Shown here in pieces: positions 1 through 9,028 of a stretch of 64,000 nt of DNA. Each line of letters opens with the position of its first letter. Position 1 is the first letter of the stretch. Made by a program: the position numbers and the translations under genes. Source of the stretch: Bacteroides luti (GTDB lineage Bacteria > Bacteroidota > Bacteroidia > Bacteroidales > Bacteroidaceae); assembly GCF_900128905.1 (NCBI RefSeq), contig NZ_FQTV01000002.1:124001-188000 (forward strand), written 5' to 3'. The notes beneath the pieces were generated by a model. That model saw only the letters and a program-made list of their open reading frames with translations. It was not told the origin of the DNA and made no database searches.

Positions 1-598
1 TTTTGATTTCGTCCATGAATTTACCCATGTGAACGAATTCGTATCCGCAAATCTCATCGTTCTTATCAAGAGCGATAGTCTTGATGTAACCTTCTGCCAT
101 TTCAAGGTAACGAGGACCTTTAGCTAAAGTTCCGTAAAGAGTACCTACCTGACTGCGAAGACCTTTACCTAAATCTTCAAGACCTGCACCAATAATCAAA
201 CCACCTTCAGAGAAAGCTGATTGTGTACGTCCATAAACAATTTGAAGGAAAAGTTCACGCATTGCTGTGTTGATAGCATCACATACAAGGTCTGTGTTCA
301 AAGCTTCAAGGATAGTTTTTCCTGGAAGAATTTCTGCTGCCATAGCTGCTGAGTGAGTCATACCAGAACAACCAATAGTTTCAACTAAAGCTTCCTGAAT
401 AACACCTTGCTTAACGTTAAGGGTTAACTTACAAGCACCTTGTTGTGGAGCACACCAACCAACACCATGTGTTAAACCTGAGATGTCTACAATTTCTTTT
501 GATTTTACCCATTTGCCTTCTTCTGGTATGGGAGCTGGTCCGTGATTTGGACCTTTTTGTACAACACACATGTGTTCTACTTCGTGTGAATAAGTCAT
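1..598 (-). CDS. NifU/IscU-like iron-sulfur cluster scaffold protein, C-terminus outside window
   Basis: Translating the minus strand from the ATG at 596-598 gives an open frame to the window edge (199 codons, no stop). Residues about 55-100 resemble the NifU/IscU N-terminal fold: a strand with LTLNVKQG, then VETIGCSGMTHSAAMA, then LPGKTILEAL. Cysteines at 11, 49, 56, 77 and 106 include candidates for cluster ligands, with Cys77 in the canonical ETIGC-type position. I infer a role in Fe-S cluster assembly or delivery in the cytosol. Related Bacteroides proteins, as I recall, sit next to a GGGtGRT-family protein, which would lie outside the window. The family call is fairly firm; the exact substrate is not. 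Confidence 0.75.
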   Translation of the reverse strand, partial: MTYSHEVEHMCVVQKGPNHGPAPIPEEGKWVKSKEIVDISGLTHGVGWCAPQQGACKLTLNVKQGVIQEALVETIGCSGMTHSAAMAAEILPGKTILEALNTDLVCDAINTAMRELFLQIVYGRTQSAFSEGGLIIGAGLEDLGKGLRSQVGTLYGTLAKGPRYLEMAEGYIKTIALDKNDEICGYEFVHMGKFMDEIK

Positions 599-659
599 AT
601 TAGCTCTTTTTTACGTATTAAATAAAAAACTCGTAACCTCGATTTTTTCAAATCGACCG

Positions 660-690
660 CAAAGTTAGTTTTTTTATTCTTTTTAGCAAG
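660..690 (-). promoter_or_regulatory. Bacteroidetes-type promoter for the NifU-like gene
   Basis: On the minus strand the sequence reads TAACTTTG (660-667), matching the TAnnTTTG -7 consensus, with CTTG (687-690) as a -33-like element 19 bp upstream. Transcription would start about 60 bp before the ATG at 598. Prediction from consensus only. Confidence 0.5.
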
Positions 691-889
691 GTCTGAATAA
701 TTACTTTTTTGTGAATTTAGAATAAATAGATTAGATTCTTTAAGCTTTTGTAATGTGGAGGTTACATTTATATCAATGGAGAGTATAATGATAAAATCAG
801 ACTATATTTTATAGCACAATTTTTATGAATTCTGAGGTGATAATTCTGTGAACCAGATGTCGATGAAAAATATATTTTAATCTATTTTC
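691..889. other. AT-rich intergenic region between divergent genes
   Basis: The gap 599-944 lies between the divergent NifU-like and DMP19-like genes. Apart from the promoter on each side I see no open frame, hairpin terminator or repeat in it. Confidence 0.5.
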
Positions 890-921
890 TTGGATTATTT
901 TCTTAATAATATGTATCTTTG
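890..921 (+). promoter_or_regulatory. Promoter for the 945-4345 / metH gene cluster
   Basis: TATCTTTG at 914-921 matches TAnnTTTG, and TTGG at 890-893 lies 20 bp upstream as the -33 element. The start codon at 945 follows closely, so the leader is short. Confidence 0.55.
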
Positions 922-944
922 ACAACTGTTATAAACTTAAATAT

Positions 945-1451
945 ATGCCTACAACAATTGAAATTTCAGATTCTGCTCTAAAAGAAGCTGCATCACTTGG
1001 AATGGATGAATTTATCAAAGTGTTTACCGATAAGTATTTAGATATTCTTGGAGGAAATCTAAATGCTGAAAAAATGGGGCTGCTCAATGGGGCTCAGCAC
1101 TCGGTATTAGCTTATCATTTTTTTAGAGAAGAAGTGATGGAAGGGGGATTTGTGCAACTTATTCAAAATGGATATGGAGGATATATATTTGATAATCCGT
1201 TTGCCAAATCTATGAGATTGTTTGGCGCTGAAGATTTTTCTAAGTTGATTTATAAAGCTAAGAAAATATACGATGCTCATAAAGAAGATCTTGAAAAGGA
1301 GAGAAGTGAAGACGATTTTATGGCTATGTATGAACAATATGAAGAGTTTGATGATCTTGAAGAGGAATTCCTTGAAAATGAGGAAGAAATAACTTCTATT
1401 ATAGCAGGGTATATTGATGAGCATTTAGAAGAATTTGCGAATATAAAATAA
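945..1451 (+). CDS. DMP19/DUF4375-like protein of unknown function
   Basis: The 168-residue protein has no signal peptide and no membrane segment. The central part (about 45-110: NGAQHSVLAYHFFREEVMEGGFVQLIQNGYG...) resembles the DMP19/DUF4375 family, which often has a motif of the type GGF.Q...N.YG. The C-terminal third is very acidic, with runs of Glu and Asp, which could be a nucleic-acid-mimicking or protein-binding surface; that is inference only. It has its own promoter and is probably the first gene of a same-strand run. The biochemical function of the family is unknown to me. Confidence 0.6.
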   Translation: MPTTIEISDSALKEAASLGMDEFIKVFTDKYLDILGGNLNAEKMGLLNGAQHSVLAYHFFREEVMEGGFVQLIQNGYGGYIFDNPFAKSMRLFGAEDFSKLIYKAKKIYDAHKEDLEKERSEDDFMAMYEQYEEFDDLEEEFLENEEEITSIIAGYIDEHLEEFANIK

Positions 1452-1532
1452 TACGATGCAGTATTTGGGTAAAAGTCTGCGTTTTCTTATAAATCTTAAT
1501 ATATTTTATATTCAAATTAAAAAACACGAGAA

Positions 1533-2333
1533 ATGAAAAAATTAAAATTATTTGTTTTAAGCTTTACATTATTGATGATACCTTTCTTGTCATCATGTAT
1601 TGACAGTGGTAGTGATGATACATCTTCTAAACCTTATTATGTCTTTGCCCGGGTAGTAAATTCTATGGGGACATATCTGATAGCTGATAGCGGAGAAACA
1701 CTTATTCCTACTTCGGCATCTCTTTCATCATTAGCTTCAAAAGGACTTAAAATTGATGCAATAGATAAGGCGTATATTGCGTATACTCTGGTTGATCCGA
1801 GTCAAGTGACAGCACAAGCGTCAAAAGATCCAAGTGATAGGACATATAATATTGAATTGACTTATATTGCATCTATTGACCGTAAAGTGGCATTTGTAAC
1901 AAAAGGATCTGCTAATGATTCTATTTCCACTGATCCTATATTGCAACTCGATTTAATGACACAAACTAGTCAGTTATATATAAATAAAGGGTATTTAATA
2001 ATTGCTCCAAGTTACTATTTCTATAGTAAAACTCATTATTTCACCATGTTTAATTATACAGATCAATCATTCCAGGCAGTAAGCGATCCTACTAAACCGG
2101 ATGTGTTGAATCTGTATCTAAGTCATAATGATAATTCAGATAATAAACTCAATGGATACCTTTCATCTAATGTAGCTGGTAGTTATCCATTTTTGTATTT
2201 TATGTCATTTAATATAAACAGTATTCTGAATAGTTTGCCAACAACCAAAAGTAAGATTACTATAAATGTGAATATCGTTAAGGACGAGGGTACCACATTT
2301 AATAAAGTGTATTCTACGGAATATGATATATAA
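1533..2333 (+). CDS. NigD-like lipoprotein
   Basis: The 266-residue product begins with a lipoprotein signal: a Lys-rich N-terminus, a hydrophobic stretch, and the lipobox LSSC with the acylated Cys at 22. After it comes a Ser/Asp linker and an all-beta region (about 35-130, YYVFARVVNSMGTYLIADSG...) that resembles the OB-like N-terminal domain of the NigD-like family of Bacteroidales. The second half is a further beta-rich domain ending in a VNIVKDEGTTFNKVY strand. Likely exported and anchored in the outer membrane or facing the periplasm. Some NigD proteins are linked to bacteriocin operons, but I see no bacteriocin genes here. The family assignment is tentative. Confidence 0.55.
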   Translation: MKKLKLFVLSFTLLMIPFLSSCIDSGSDDTSSKPYYVFARVVNSMGTYLIADSGETLIPTSASLSSLASKGLKIDAIDKAYIAYTLVDPSQVTAQASKDPSDRTYNIELTYIASIDRKVAFVTKGSANDSISTDPILQLDLMTQTSQLYINKGYLIIAPSYYFYSKTHYFTMFNYTDQSFQAVSDPTKPDVLNLYLSHNDNSDNKLNGYLSSNVAGSYPFLYFMSFNINSILNSLPTTKSKITINVNIVKDEGTTFNKVYSTEYDI

Positions 2334-2350
2334 TAATTTATAATATAGAA

Positions 2351-2938
2351 TTGAATTACAATAATTTGTTTAAAAAAGTTATGTTATTGATTTCCTCCCC
2401 TGCCAAGGCATGGGAGGAAATTAGTTTAGAAGAGGATAAACGAAAGGGCTTGGCTACCTTTGTTTATCCTATGATTGGTTTATGTGGTATGGCTGTTTTT
2501 GCTAGTGTGTTTTTGTATAACATAGGAAGTGAAGACCTTACCAAAAATCAACTTTTTCAATTAGCCATGACTAAGTGTTGTGGAGTTTTTGTTGCCTTGT
2601 TTATTGGGTATTTTCTTGCAGCTAAGACTGTTAGCAAAATGGCACGTAGCATGTTTGGTGTAGATTGTGATTTAGCAAAAGCAGAACAAATTGTGGGATA
2701 CGCAATGGTTGTTCCCTTTGTCTTGAAGATTATAGTAGAGATTGTTCCTGCTTTTTTAATTCTAAAATTGATTTTTCAGTTTTATATTATTTATATAATT
2801 TGGGAAGGTGCAAGGGTGCTGCTAAAGATGAATGAGAACAAAAGTACATGGTTTTCTATTTTTTCTTCTTTAGTGATAATTTTTTGCCCTATTATTATAG
2901 AACTAATTTTTAATAAACTAACTGTTGTACTAAACTGA
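2351..2938 (+). CDS. Yip1-family integral membrane protein
   Basis: 195 residues with about five hydrophobic segments (roughly 37-56, 72-95, 115-135, 138-150, 165-185). The N-terminus contains [18 protein letters not shown], the amphipathic opening typical of bacterial Yip1-domain proteins. The start is chosen at the TTG at 2351 because the residues before the internal ATG (2381) look family-conserved; an ATG start would lose them. The gene begins 17 bp after the lipoprotein and ends 4 bp before smpB, so co-transcription is likely. Function in bacteria is not established. Confidence 0.6.
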   Translation: MNYNNLFKKVMLLISSPAKAWEEISLEEDKRKGLATFVYPMIGLCGMAVFASVFLYNIGSEDLTKNQLFQLAMTKCCGVFVALFIGYFLAAKTVSKMARSMFGVDCDLAKAEQIVGYAMVVPFVLKIIVEIVPAFLILKLIFQFYIIYIIWEGARVLLKMNENKSTWFSIFSSLVIIFCPIIIELIFNKLTVVLN

Positions 2939-2942
2939 TTAT

Positions 2943-3395
2943 ATGAAACAAGCTCCCGTAAATATAAAAAATAAGCGTGCCACTTTCGATTATGAGATAA
3001 CAGATACGTTTACTGCCGGTATAGTACTTACTGGTACCGAAATTAAATCTATCCGTCTGGGTAAAGCCAGTCTGGTAGATACTTTTTGTTTTTTTGCCCG
3101 CGAGGAACTTTGGGTAAAGAATATGCATATTGCTGAATATTTTTATGGTTCCTATAATAATCATGTCGCCCGACGTGATCGTAAATTATTACTAAATAGC
3201 AAAGAATTAAGGAAACTGGAGAGAGCAACAAAAGAAACTGGGTTTACGATTGTTCCTCTTCGGATGTTTATAAATGAAAAAGGATTGGCTAAAGTTGTGA
3301 TAGCTTTGGCAAAAGGAAAGAAACAATATGATAAGCGTCAGTCACTAAGAGAAAAAGATGATAAGCGCGATATGGACAGAATGTTTAAAAAGTAA
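2943..3395 (+). CDS. smpB: SsrA-binding protein SmpB
   Basis: SmpB binds tmRNA and brings it to stalled ribosomes for trans-translation. The 150-residue length is normal. Recognisable family stretches are [10 protein letters not shown] near the N-terminus, [16 protein letters not shown], the [11 protein letters not shown] region, [12 protein letters not shown], and the basic C-terminal tail ([22 protein letters not shown]) that inserts into the decoding centre. It starts 4 bp after the Yip1 gene and ends 2 bp before the next gene, consistent with an operon. The tmRNA gene itself is not in this window. Confidence 0.95.
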   Translation: MKQAPVNIKNKRATFDYEITDTFTAGIVLTGTEIKSIRLGKASLVDTFCFFAREELWVKNMHIAEYFYGSYNNHVARRDRKLLLNSKELRKLERATKETGFTIVPLRMFINEKGLAKVVIALAKGKKQYDKRQSLREKDDKRDMDRMFKK

Positions 3396-3397
3396 GA

Positions 3398-4345
3398 ATG
3401 AGAGACTTCCCTAAACGTTTGCTGAAATGCGTTAAAGATGCACTGCCAAAAGCTGGTAAAATAAGTCTGTGGTTATTGAAGATAATACTCCCAGTATCGC
3501 TTTTTGTCCGCTTTTTGCAATATTCCGGAGCTTTAAGCTATTTTGCTGAGTTCCTTAACCCATTATTCAATCTGATAGGGCTGCCGGGTGAAACTGCTAT
3601 TGTTTTCCTGACTAGCATTTTCTTGCCGTTGTATGCTTCAATAGCTGTAATGACATCTCTGACTATTACATTGAGAGAGGCTACAATTCTTACGCTGATG
3701 TGTCTTCTCTCACATAATTTGCTAGTGGAAAGTGCTGTTCAGAAGAAAACCGGTTCTTCTTTTTGGTGGATGACAACTCTTCGTATTCTGATGTCTATTG
3801 TGGTGGCTTTTGTTTTGAATAAGATAATGCCTGCTTCGACTGTCCATTTTGAGGTTGTTACTCAACCAGAAGTATTTTCTTCTGTAGGTGAAGTATTCAG
3901 TGCATGGTTTAATACATCTGTTACGTTGATTATCACAATATTGCTTATTGTCTCTGTATTAATGATATTGCAAAAGTTATTAGAGGAGTATAAGTTATTT
4001 GATACCATATCACGTCCATTACGCCCGTTTATGAAATTCTTCGGAATGCCGGAGAAGGCTTCTTTTTTATGGATTGTGGGGAATGTTGTAGGTCTGGCTT
4101 ATGGTGGCGCAATAATGATAGATCAAATAGATAATGGTATGCTTTCCAGAAATGACGTAAATGTGCTTAATCATCACTTAGCCATATCTCACTCTTTGTT
4201 GGAGGATACACTCTTATTTGTAGCATTAGGCATCGGTTTTTGGTGGATAGTACTAACCCGTATGGGATTTGCTTTTGTGGTAGTGTGGTGTTTCCGATTG
4301 AAAAATTATGTGTTTATAAACAAGTTGCATTCTAATGCTGTTTAA
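3398..4345 (+). CDS. Nucleoside-recognition (Gate) domain membrane protein
   Basis: 315 residues and strongly hydrophobic, with roughly eight membrane segments. It is laid out as two halves with similar signatures (for example the LSHNLLVESA and LAISHSLLEDTL stretches), as in the SpmA/SpmB-type Gate families. These proteins are thought to be inner-membrane transporters or channels, but the substrate is generally unknown. It directly follows smpB (2 bp) and lies 36 bp upstream of metH, so it is probably in the same transcript. Link to sporulation proteins is by domain only; the organism is not a spore former. Confidence 0.7.
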   Translation: MRDFPKRLLKCVKDALPKAGKISLWLLKIILPVSLFVRFLQYSGALSYFAEFLNPLFNLIGLPGETAIVFLTSIFLPLYASIAVMTSLTITLREATILTLMCLLSHNLLVESAVQKKTGSSFWWMTTLRILMSIVVAFVLNKIMPASTVHFEVVTQPEVFSSVGEVFSAWFNTSVTLIITILLIVSVLMILQKLLEEYKLFDTISRPLRPFMKFFGMPEKASFLWIVGNVVGLAYGGAIMIDQIDNGMLSRNDVNVLNHHLAISHSLLEDTLLFVALGIGFWWIVLTRMGFAFVVVWCFRLKNYVFINKLHSNAV

Positions 4346-4381
4346 ATAAAACCTGAACAGCTTAAAAATAAATTATATATA

Positions 4382-7123
4382 ATGAAACCAACCATTCAAC
4401 AGTTAGTTTCCGAGCGCATCCTTATATTGGATGGAGCTATGGGTACAATGATTCAGCAGTATAATTTGAGAGAAGAGGATTTTCGTAATGAACGCTTTGC
4501 GAATATCCCTGGTCAGATGAAGGGGAATAATGATTTGTTATGCCTTACTCGTCCGGATGTTATCCGTGATATACATCGTAAGTACCTGGAAGCTGGTGCT
4601 GATATCATTGAAACAAATACATTCAGTTCTACAACTGTTTCTATGGCCGATTATCATGTGCAGGATTATGTGCGTGAGATAAACCTTGCTGCTGTAAAAA
4701 TTGCCCGTGAAGTAGCAGATGAATATACCCGGATGAATCCTGATAAGCCCAGATTTGTAGCAGGATCTGTTGGTCCTACTAATAAGACTTGCTCGATGTC
4801 TCCTGATGTAAATAATCCGGCTTTTCGTGCTTTGTCGTATGATGAACTGGCTACTGCATATCAGGAACAGATGGAGGCGCTGATAGATGGAGGTGTAGAT
4901 GCGATTCTTATCGAGACTATCTTTGATACACTGAATGCTAAAGCTGCAATTTTTGCAGCTGAAACTGCGATGGAAGTTAAAGGAGTACAACTACCAATAA
5001 TGCTTTCTGTTACAGTAGCAGATATTAGTGGACGAACTCTTTCCGGACAGACTTTGGATGCTTTCCTGGCTTCTGTTCAACATGCACCTATTTTCTCTGT
5101 AGGTTTGAACTGCTCTTTCGGAGCTAAACAACTAAAACCTTTTCTTGAAGGCTTAGCATCTCGTGCTCCTTATTATATAAGTGCATATCCTAATGCCGGT
5201 CTTCCTAATAGCTTGGGTAAATATGATCAGACTCCGGCCGAAATGGCTGCTCAGGTTAAAGAGTATATTGATGAAAAATTGATCAATATTATTGGTGGAT
5301 GTTGCGGAACAACCAATGAATATATTGCTGAATATGTTGCTTTAGTTCAAGGTCAAACTCCTCATAAACCGCAATCAAATCCAGATTGTATGTGGCTTTC
5401 AGGATTGGAATTGCTGGAAGTGAAACCAGAAATTAATTTTGTGAATGTAGGTGAAAGATGTAATGTGGCTGGTTCACGTAAATTCCTTCGACTCATTCAA
5501 GAAAAAAAATATGATGAAGCTCTTACTATTGCTCGCGGGCAAGTGGAAGATGGTGCTTTAATTATTGACGTAAACATGGATGAAGGGTTACTGGAGGCAA
5601 AAGAGGAAATGACTACATTCCTTAACCTGATAGCTTCTGAACCTGAGATATCTCGTGTACCTGTAATGATAGATTCTTCAAAATGGGAAGTTATTATTGC
5701 CGGACTTAAATGTTTGCAAGGAAAATCTATTGTGAATTCTATTTCACTGAAAGAAGGCGAAGAAGTCTTTCTTGAACATGCACGAACTGTAAAGAAATAT
5801 GGTGCGGCTGTTGTAGTAATGGCTTTTGATGAGAAAGGACAGGCTGATACATGTGCCCGTAAAATTGAAGTTTGCGAACGCGCATATAGACTGTTGGTGG
5901 ACAAAGTTAAGTTTAATCCTCATGATATAATTTTCGACCCCAATGTTTTGGCAATTGCTACCGGTATGGAAGAACATAACAATTATGCTGTAGATTTTAT
6001 TAATGCTACAGCATGGATAAAGAAGAATCTTCCAGGTGCACATATTAGTGGAGGGGTAAGTAATCTTTCTTTCTCTTTCAGAGGAAATAACTATATACGT
6101 GAAGCTATGCATGCCGTTTTTCTTTATCATGCTATTCAGCAAGGTATGGATATGGGTATTGTTAACCCTGCAACAGCAGTTATGTATACTGATATAGAAC
6201 CAGATTTACTTGTGAAGATTGAAGATGTGGTTCTTAACCGACGTCCGGATGCAGCAGAAATTCTAATTGAAACGGCTGAAAGTTTAAAAGCTTCAAAGGA
6301 AGATACTCAAACAGCTGTTAAGCGTGATGCATGGCGAGATGAGAATGTAACCGAAAGATTAAAATATGCTTTGGTAAAAGGAATAGGCGAATATCTGGAA
6401 GAAGATCTCGCTGAGATTATTCCACTCTACAATAAGGCTGTTGATATTATTGAGGGACCTTTAATGGAAGGTATGAATATAGTAGGTGATCTTTTTGGTG
6501 CCGGTAAAATGTTCTTGCCTCAGGTAGTGAAAACTGCACGTACAATGAAAAAGGCAGTTGCTATACTTCAACCATTAATTGAAGCTGAAAAAACAGAAGG
6601 ATCTTCTTCTGCTGGCAAGATGCTTATTGCTACAGTAAAAGGTGATGTTCACGATATTGGAAAGAATATTGTATCTGTAGTAATGGCATGTAATAACTTT
6701 GAAGTTATTGATCTGGGTGTAATGGTTCCTACTGAAACGATAGTACAGCGTGCAATAGAAGAAAAACCTGATTTTATAGGATTGAGTGGATTGATTACTC
6801 CTTCATTGGAAGAAATGGTTCATGTGGCTTCTGAACTACAGAAAGCTGGCTTGGATATTCCTTTGATGATTGGTGGAGCAACGACATCTAAATTGCATAC
6901 GGCATTAAAAATAGCTCCTGTTTACAGTGGTATTGTGGCTCATATGAAAGATGCTGCTCAAAATGCAACAGTGGCTTCACGTTTGCTTAATCCTGAAGCA
7001 AAAGAAAAATTTGCAGCAGAACTCAATAAAGAATATGAATCTCTTCGTCTGAAAAATGCAGATAAGAAGGTTGATACTGTTTCTATTGAGGAAGCACAAA
7101 CTAATAAACTGAATTTGTTTTAA
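4382..7123 (+). CDS. metH: Cobalamin-dependent methionine synthase lacking the reactivation domain
   Basis: Transfers a methyl group from methyl-tetrahydrofolate to homocysteine through cobalamin. Domains in order: homocysteine-binding barrel with the zinc cysteines Cys244 (GLNCSFG) and Cys307/Cys308 (GGCCGTT); pterin-binding barrel starting near 350 ([14 protein letters not shown]); helical cap near 660-740; and the B12-binding Rossmann domain with the cobalt-ligating His757 in DVHDIGKN. At 913 residues it stops soon after the B12 domain, whereas E. coli MetH is about 1,227 residues with a C-terminal AdoMet-dependent reactivation domain. Here a separate protein would have to restore oxidised cobalamin. 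No cobalamin riboswitch is visible in the 36-bp gap upstream. Confidence 0.95.
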   Translation: MKPTIQQLVSERILILDGAMGTMIQQYNLREEDFRNERFANIPGQMKGNNDLLCLTRPDVIRDIHRKYLEAGADIIETNTFSSTTVSMADYHVQDYVREINLAAVKIAREVADEYTRMNPDKPRFVAGSVGPTNKTCSMSPDVNNPAFRALSYDELATAYQEQMEALIDGGVDAILIETIFDTLNAKAAIFAAETAMEVKGVQLPIMLSVTVADISGRTLSGQTLDAFLASVQHAPIFSVGLNCSFGAKQLKPFLEGLASRAPYYISAYPNAGLPNSLGKYDQTPAEMAAQVKEYIDEKLINIIGGCCGTTNEYIAEYVALVQGQTPHKPQSNPDCMWLSGLELLEVKPEINFVNVGERCNVAGSRKFLRLIQEKKYDEALTIARGQVEDGALIIDVNMDEGLLEAKEEMTTFLNLIASEPEISRVPVMIDSSKWEVIIAGLKCLQGKSIVNSISLKEGEEVFLEHARTVKKYGAAVVVMAFDEKGQADTCARKIEVCERAYRLLVDKVKFNPHDIIFDPNVLAIATGMEEHNNYAVDFINATAWIKKNLPGAHISGGVSNLSFSFRGNNYIREAMHAVFLYHAIQQGMDMGIVNPATAVMYTDIEPDLLVKIEDVVLNRRPDAAEILIETAESLKASKEDTQTAVKRDAWRDENVTERLKYALVKGIGEYLEEDLAEIIPLYNKAVDIIEGPLMEGMNIVGDLFGAGKMFLPQVVKTARTMKKAVAILQPLIEAEKTEGSSSAGKMLIATVKGDVHDIGKNIVSVVMACNNFEVIDLGVMVPTETIVQRAIEEKPDFIGLSGLITPSLEEMVHVASELQKAGLDIPLMIGGATTSKLHTALKIAPVYSGIVAHMKDAAQNATVASRLLNPEAKEKFAAELNKEYESLRLKNADKKVDTVSIEEAQTNKLNLF

Positions 7124-7143
7124 TTTAGAAACAAAGTATAGTT

Positions 7144-7605
7144 ATGAGCATTTTTTATTATTCGTCTCCAGTAGGTATTCTTGAGATTAAATCTACAGAA
7201 AGCCACATTACTCAGTTATTATTTAAAGAATCTGCAAAGACTTCTTCAGAGAATATACCAGCAGTGATGAAAGAGTGTATTCGTCAGCTTGATGAATATT
7301 TTTCAGGGAACCGGAAAGATTTTACTTTGCCTTTAGCTCCTGAAGGTACAACTTTTCAGTGCTCTGTATGGAAAGCTTTGCAAACCATTCCTTATGGACA
7401 AACTATCAGTTATAAAGAGCTTGCGGAACGAGTAGAACATCCTAAGGCTTGTCGGGCTGTTGGAACTGCAAATGGACGAAATCCAATTGTAATAATTATT
7501 CCATGTCATAGAGTGATTGCAGCCAATGGTACTTTGGGAGGGTATGCTGGAGGATTAGATATAAAAACTATATTGCTTAAACTCGAAGGTATTGACCGGT
7601 TTTAG
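7144..7605 (+). CDS. ogt: Methylated-DNA--protein-cysteine methyltransferase
   Basis: Suicidal repair enzyme that removes alkyl groups from O6-alkylguanine onto its own cysteine. The 153-residue protein has the Ogt-type layout: a variable N-terminal domain, then FQCSVWKALQTIPYGQTISYKELA (DNA-binding part) and the active site IPCHRVIAANGTLGGYAGG with Cys121. It starts 20 bp after metH and is followed by a strong hairpin terminator, so it is likely the last gene of the transcript. Confidence 0.92.
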   Translation: MSIFYYSSPVGILEIKSTESHITQLLFKESAKTSSENIPAVMKECIRQLDEYFSGNRKDFTLPLAPEGTTFQCSVWKALQTIPYGQTISYKELAERVEHPKACRAVGTANGRNPIVIIIPCHRVIAANGTLGGYAGGLDIKTILLKLEGIDRF

Positions 7606-7693
7606 ATAATTATTTATATATTTGGTCGTAAAGATTGCCTTTATTATATAAAATATTGATTTTCAAGTAAATCATATCTTTTTAATATTATTT

Positions 7694-7746
7694 AGAGGGA
7701 TATAATTCTATTTTATTTTTATAAATAGAATTATATCCCTCTTTTA
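7694..7746 (+). terminator. Intrinsic terminator after ogt
   Basis: A perfect 20-bp inverted repeat (7694-7713 with 7723-7742, arms beginning AGAGGGATATAATTC) encloses a 9-nt loop and is followed by a T-rich stretch. It is AT-rich but long. Confidence 0.75.
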
Positions 7747-7803
7747 TTTATTAAATATAATTAGAAATATAGCATAAGATACTTATATTAATAAAATAAT
7801 ATA

Positions 7804-7811
7804 TATATTTG
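7804..7811 (+). promoter_or_regulatory. -7 element for the sugar-kinase-like gene
   Basis: TATATTTG matches TAnnTTTG about 33 bp before the start codon at 7844. No convincing -33 element is seen. Confidence 0.4.
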
Positions 7812-7843
7812 CGCTAAGTTTATATAATATATTTAATAATACA

Positions 7844-8926
7844 ATGAACAACCTGTTTGAGATAGCTACTCATTTTAAAATTGATGGAGATATGCATCAA
7901 ATACTTCCACTAGGAAACGGCCTGATAAATGATTCATATAAAATAGAAACAACCGAAAAAAAGCATCCAGATTATGTTCTTCAAAGAATTAATCATGCAA
8001 TATTTCAGGATGTTGAAATGTTGCAGAGGAATATATTTATAGTAACATCATATATCCGAAAAAAACTGGAACAGGCAAATGAAACAGATTTGGATCGTAA
8101 GGTTATTACACTTGTTCCTGCCAAAGATGATAAGCTTTATTACTTTGATGGTAATAGCTATTGGAGGGTAATGATTTTTATTGCCAATGCTATAACTCGT
8201 GAAACAGTTGATGCTGCAAATTCGTATACAGCTGGTATTGCTTTCGGTAATTTTCAGTCAATGCTTGCTGATATTCCAGATAAACTTGGTGAAACTATTC
8301 CAGATTTTCATAATATGGAATTTCGTTTGAGGCAACTTCATGAGGCTATTGAAAAGAATGCAGCTGGTCGTTTGTTGAAAGTTCAATGTTTGATTGACGA
8401 AATAGAAAAACGTGCCAATGAGATGTGTAAAGCTGAACGTTGGTATAGAGAAGGTAAACTACCTAAAAGGGTTTGCCATTGCGATACCAAAGTAAACAAC
8501 ATGATGTTTGATCAGGATGGAAATGTACTTTGTGTTATTGATTTGGATACGGTTATGCCAAGCTTTATATTTTCTGATTATGGCGATTTTCTTCGTTCTG
8601 CTGCAAACACTGGTGACGAAGACGATAAGAATCTTGAGAATGTGAACTTTAATATGGAAATTTTTAAAGCATTTACAAAAGGATATTTAGAATCTGCTCG
8701 TTCATTCCTTCTTCCTGTTGAAATAGAGAATCTTCCATATGCGGCAGCTTTATTTCCTTATATGCAATTAGTTCGTTTTCTTGCAGATTATATTAATGGT
8801 GATACTTATTATAAAATTCAATATCCGGAACATAATTTAGTACGCTCAAATGCACAGTTTAAATTACTTCAAAGCATTGAAAGTCAATTCCCGGAAATGC
8901 AGCAATTTATATCTGACTGCTTATAA
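7844..8926 (+). CDS. Aminoglycoside-phosphotransferase-fold kinase, possibly N-acetylhexosamine kinase-like
   Basis: 360 residues of the APH/choline-kinase fold. The N-terminal part has GNGLINDSYKI (nucleotide loop region) and DYVLQRIN with the ATP-binding lysine position replaced or shifted, as is common in NahK-like kinases. The catalytic loop is VCHCDTKVNNMMFD (HxDxxxxN) near 210 and the metal-binding Asp follows in VIDLDTVM. Sequence flavour fits cytosolic kinases that phosphorylate N-acetylhexosamines at C1, but the substrate cannot be read from sequence. Monocistronic, with a promoter in front and a terminator behind. Confidence 0.7.
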   Translation: MNNLFEIATHFKIDGDMHQILPLGNGLINDSYKIETTEKKHPDYVLQRINHAIFQDVEMLQRNIFIVTSYIRKKLEQANETDLDRKVITLVPAKDDKLYYFDGNSYWRVMIFIANAITRETVDAANSYTAGIAFGNFQSMLADIPDKLGETIPDFHNMEFRLRQLHEAIEKNAAGRLLKVQCLIDEIEKRANEMCKAERWYREGKLPKRVCHCDTKVNNMMFDQDGNVLCVIDLDTVMPSFIFSDYGDFLRSAANTGDEDDKNLENVNFNMEIFKAFTKGYLESARSFLLPVEIENLPYAAALFPYMQLVRFLADYINGDTYYKIQYPEHNLVRSNAQFKLLQSIESQFPEMQQFISDCL

Positions 8927-8988
8927 ACATGAAACTTAACTCTCTTACATAAACAATTCTAACAGATCTAACAAATTTAAACAAACGA

Positions 8989-9022
8989 AAAGGGATAATC
9001 TGAGATAGATTATCCTTTTTTT
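8989..9022. terminator. Bidirectional intrinsic terminator
   Basis: GGATAATCT (8993-9001) pairs with AGATTATCC (9007-9015). Seven Ts follow on the plus strand and an A tract precedes, so it can serve both the kinase gene and the convergent transglycosylase gene. Confidence 0.8.
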
Positions 9023-9028
9023 ATGAGA

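Noticed and set aside
4346..4381. Possible cobalamin riboswitch in front of metH
   Set aside because: The gap is only 36 bp and shows no B12-box-like sequence; the gene is probably transcribed from upstream.
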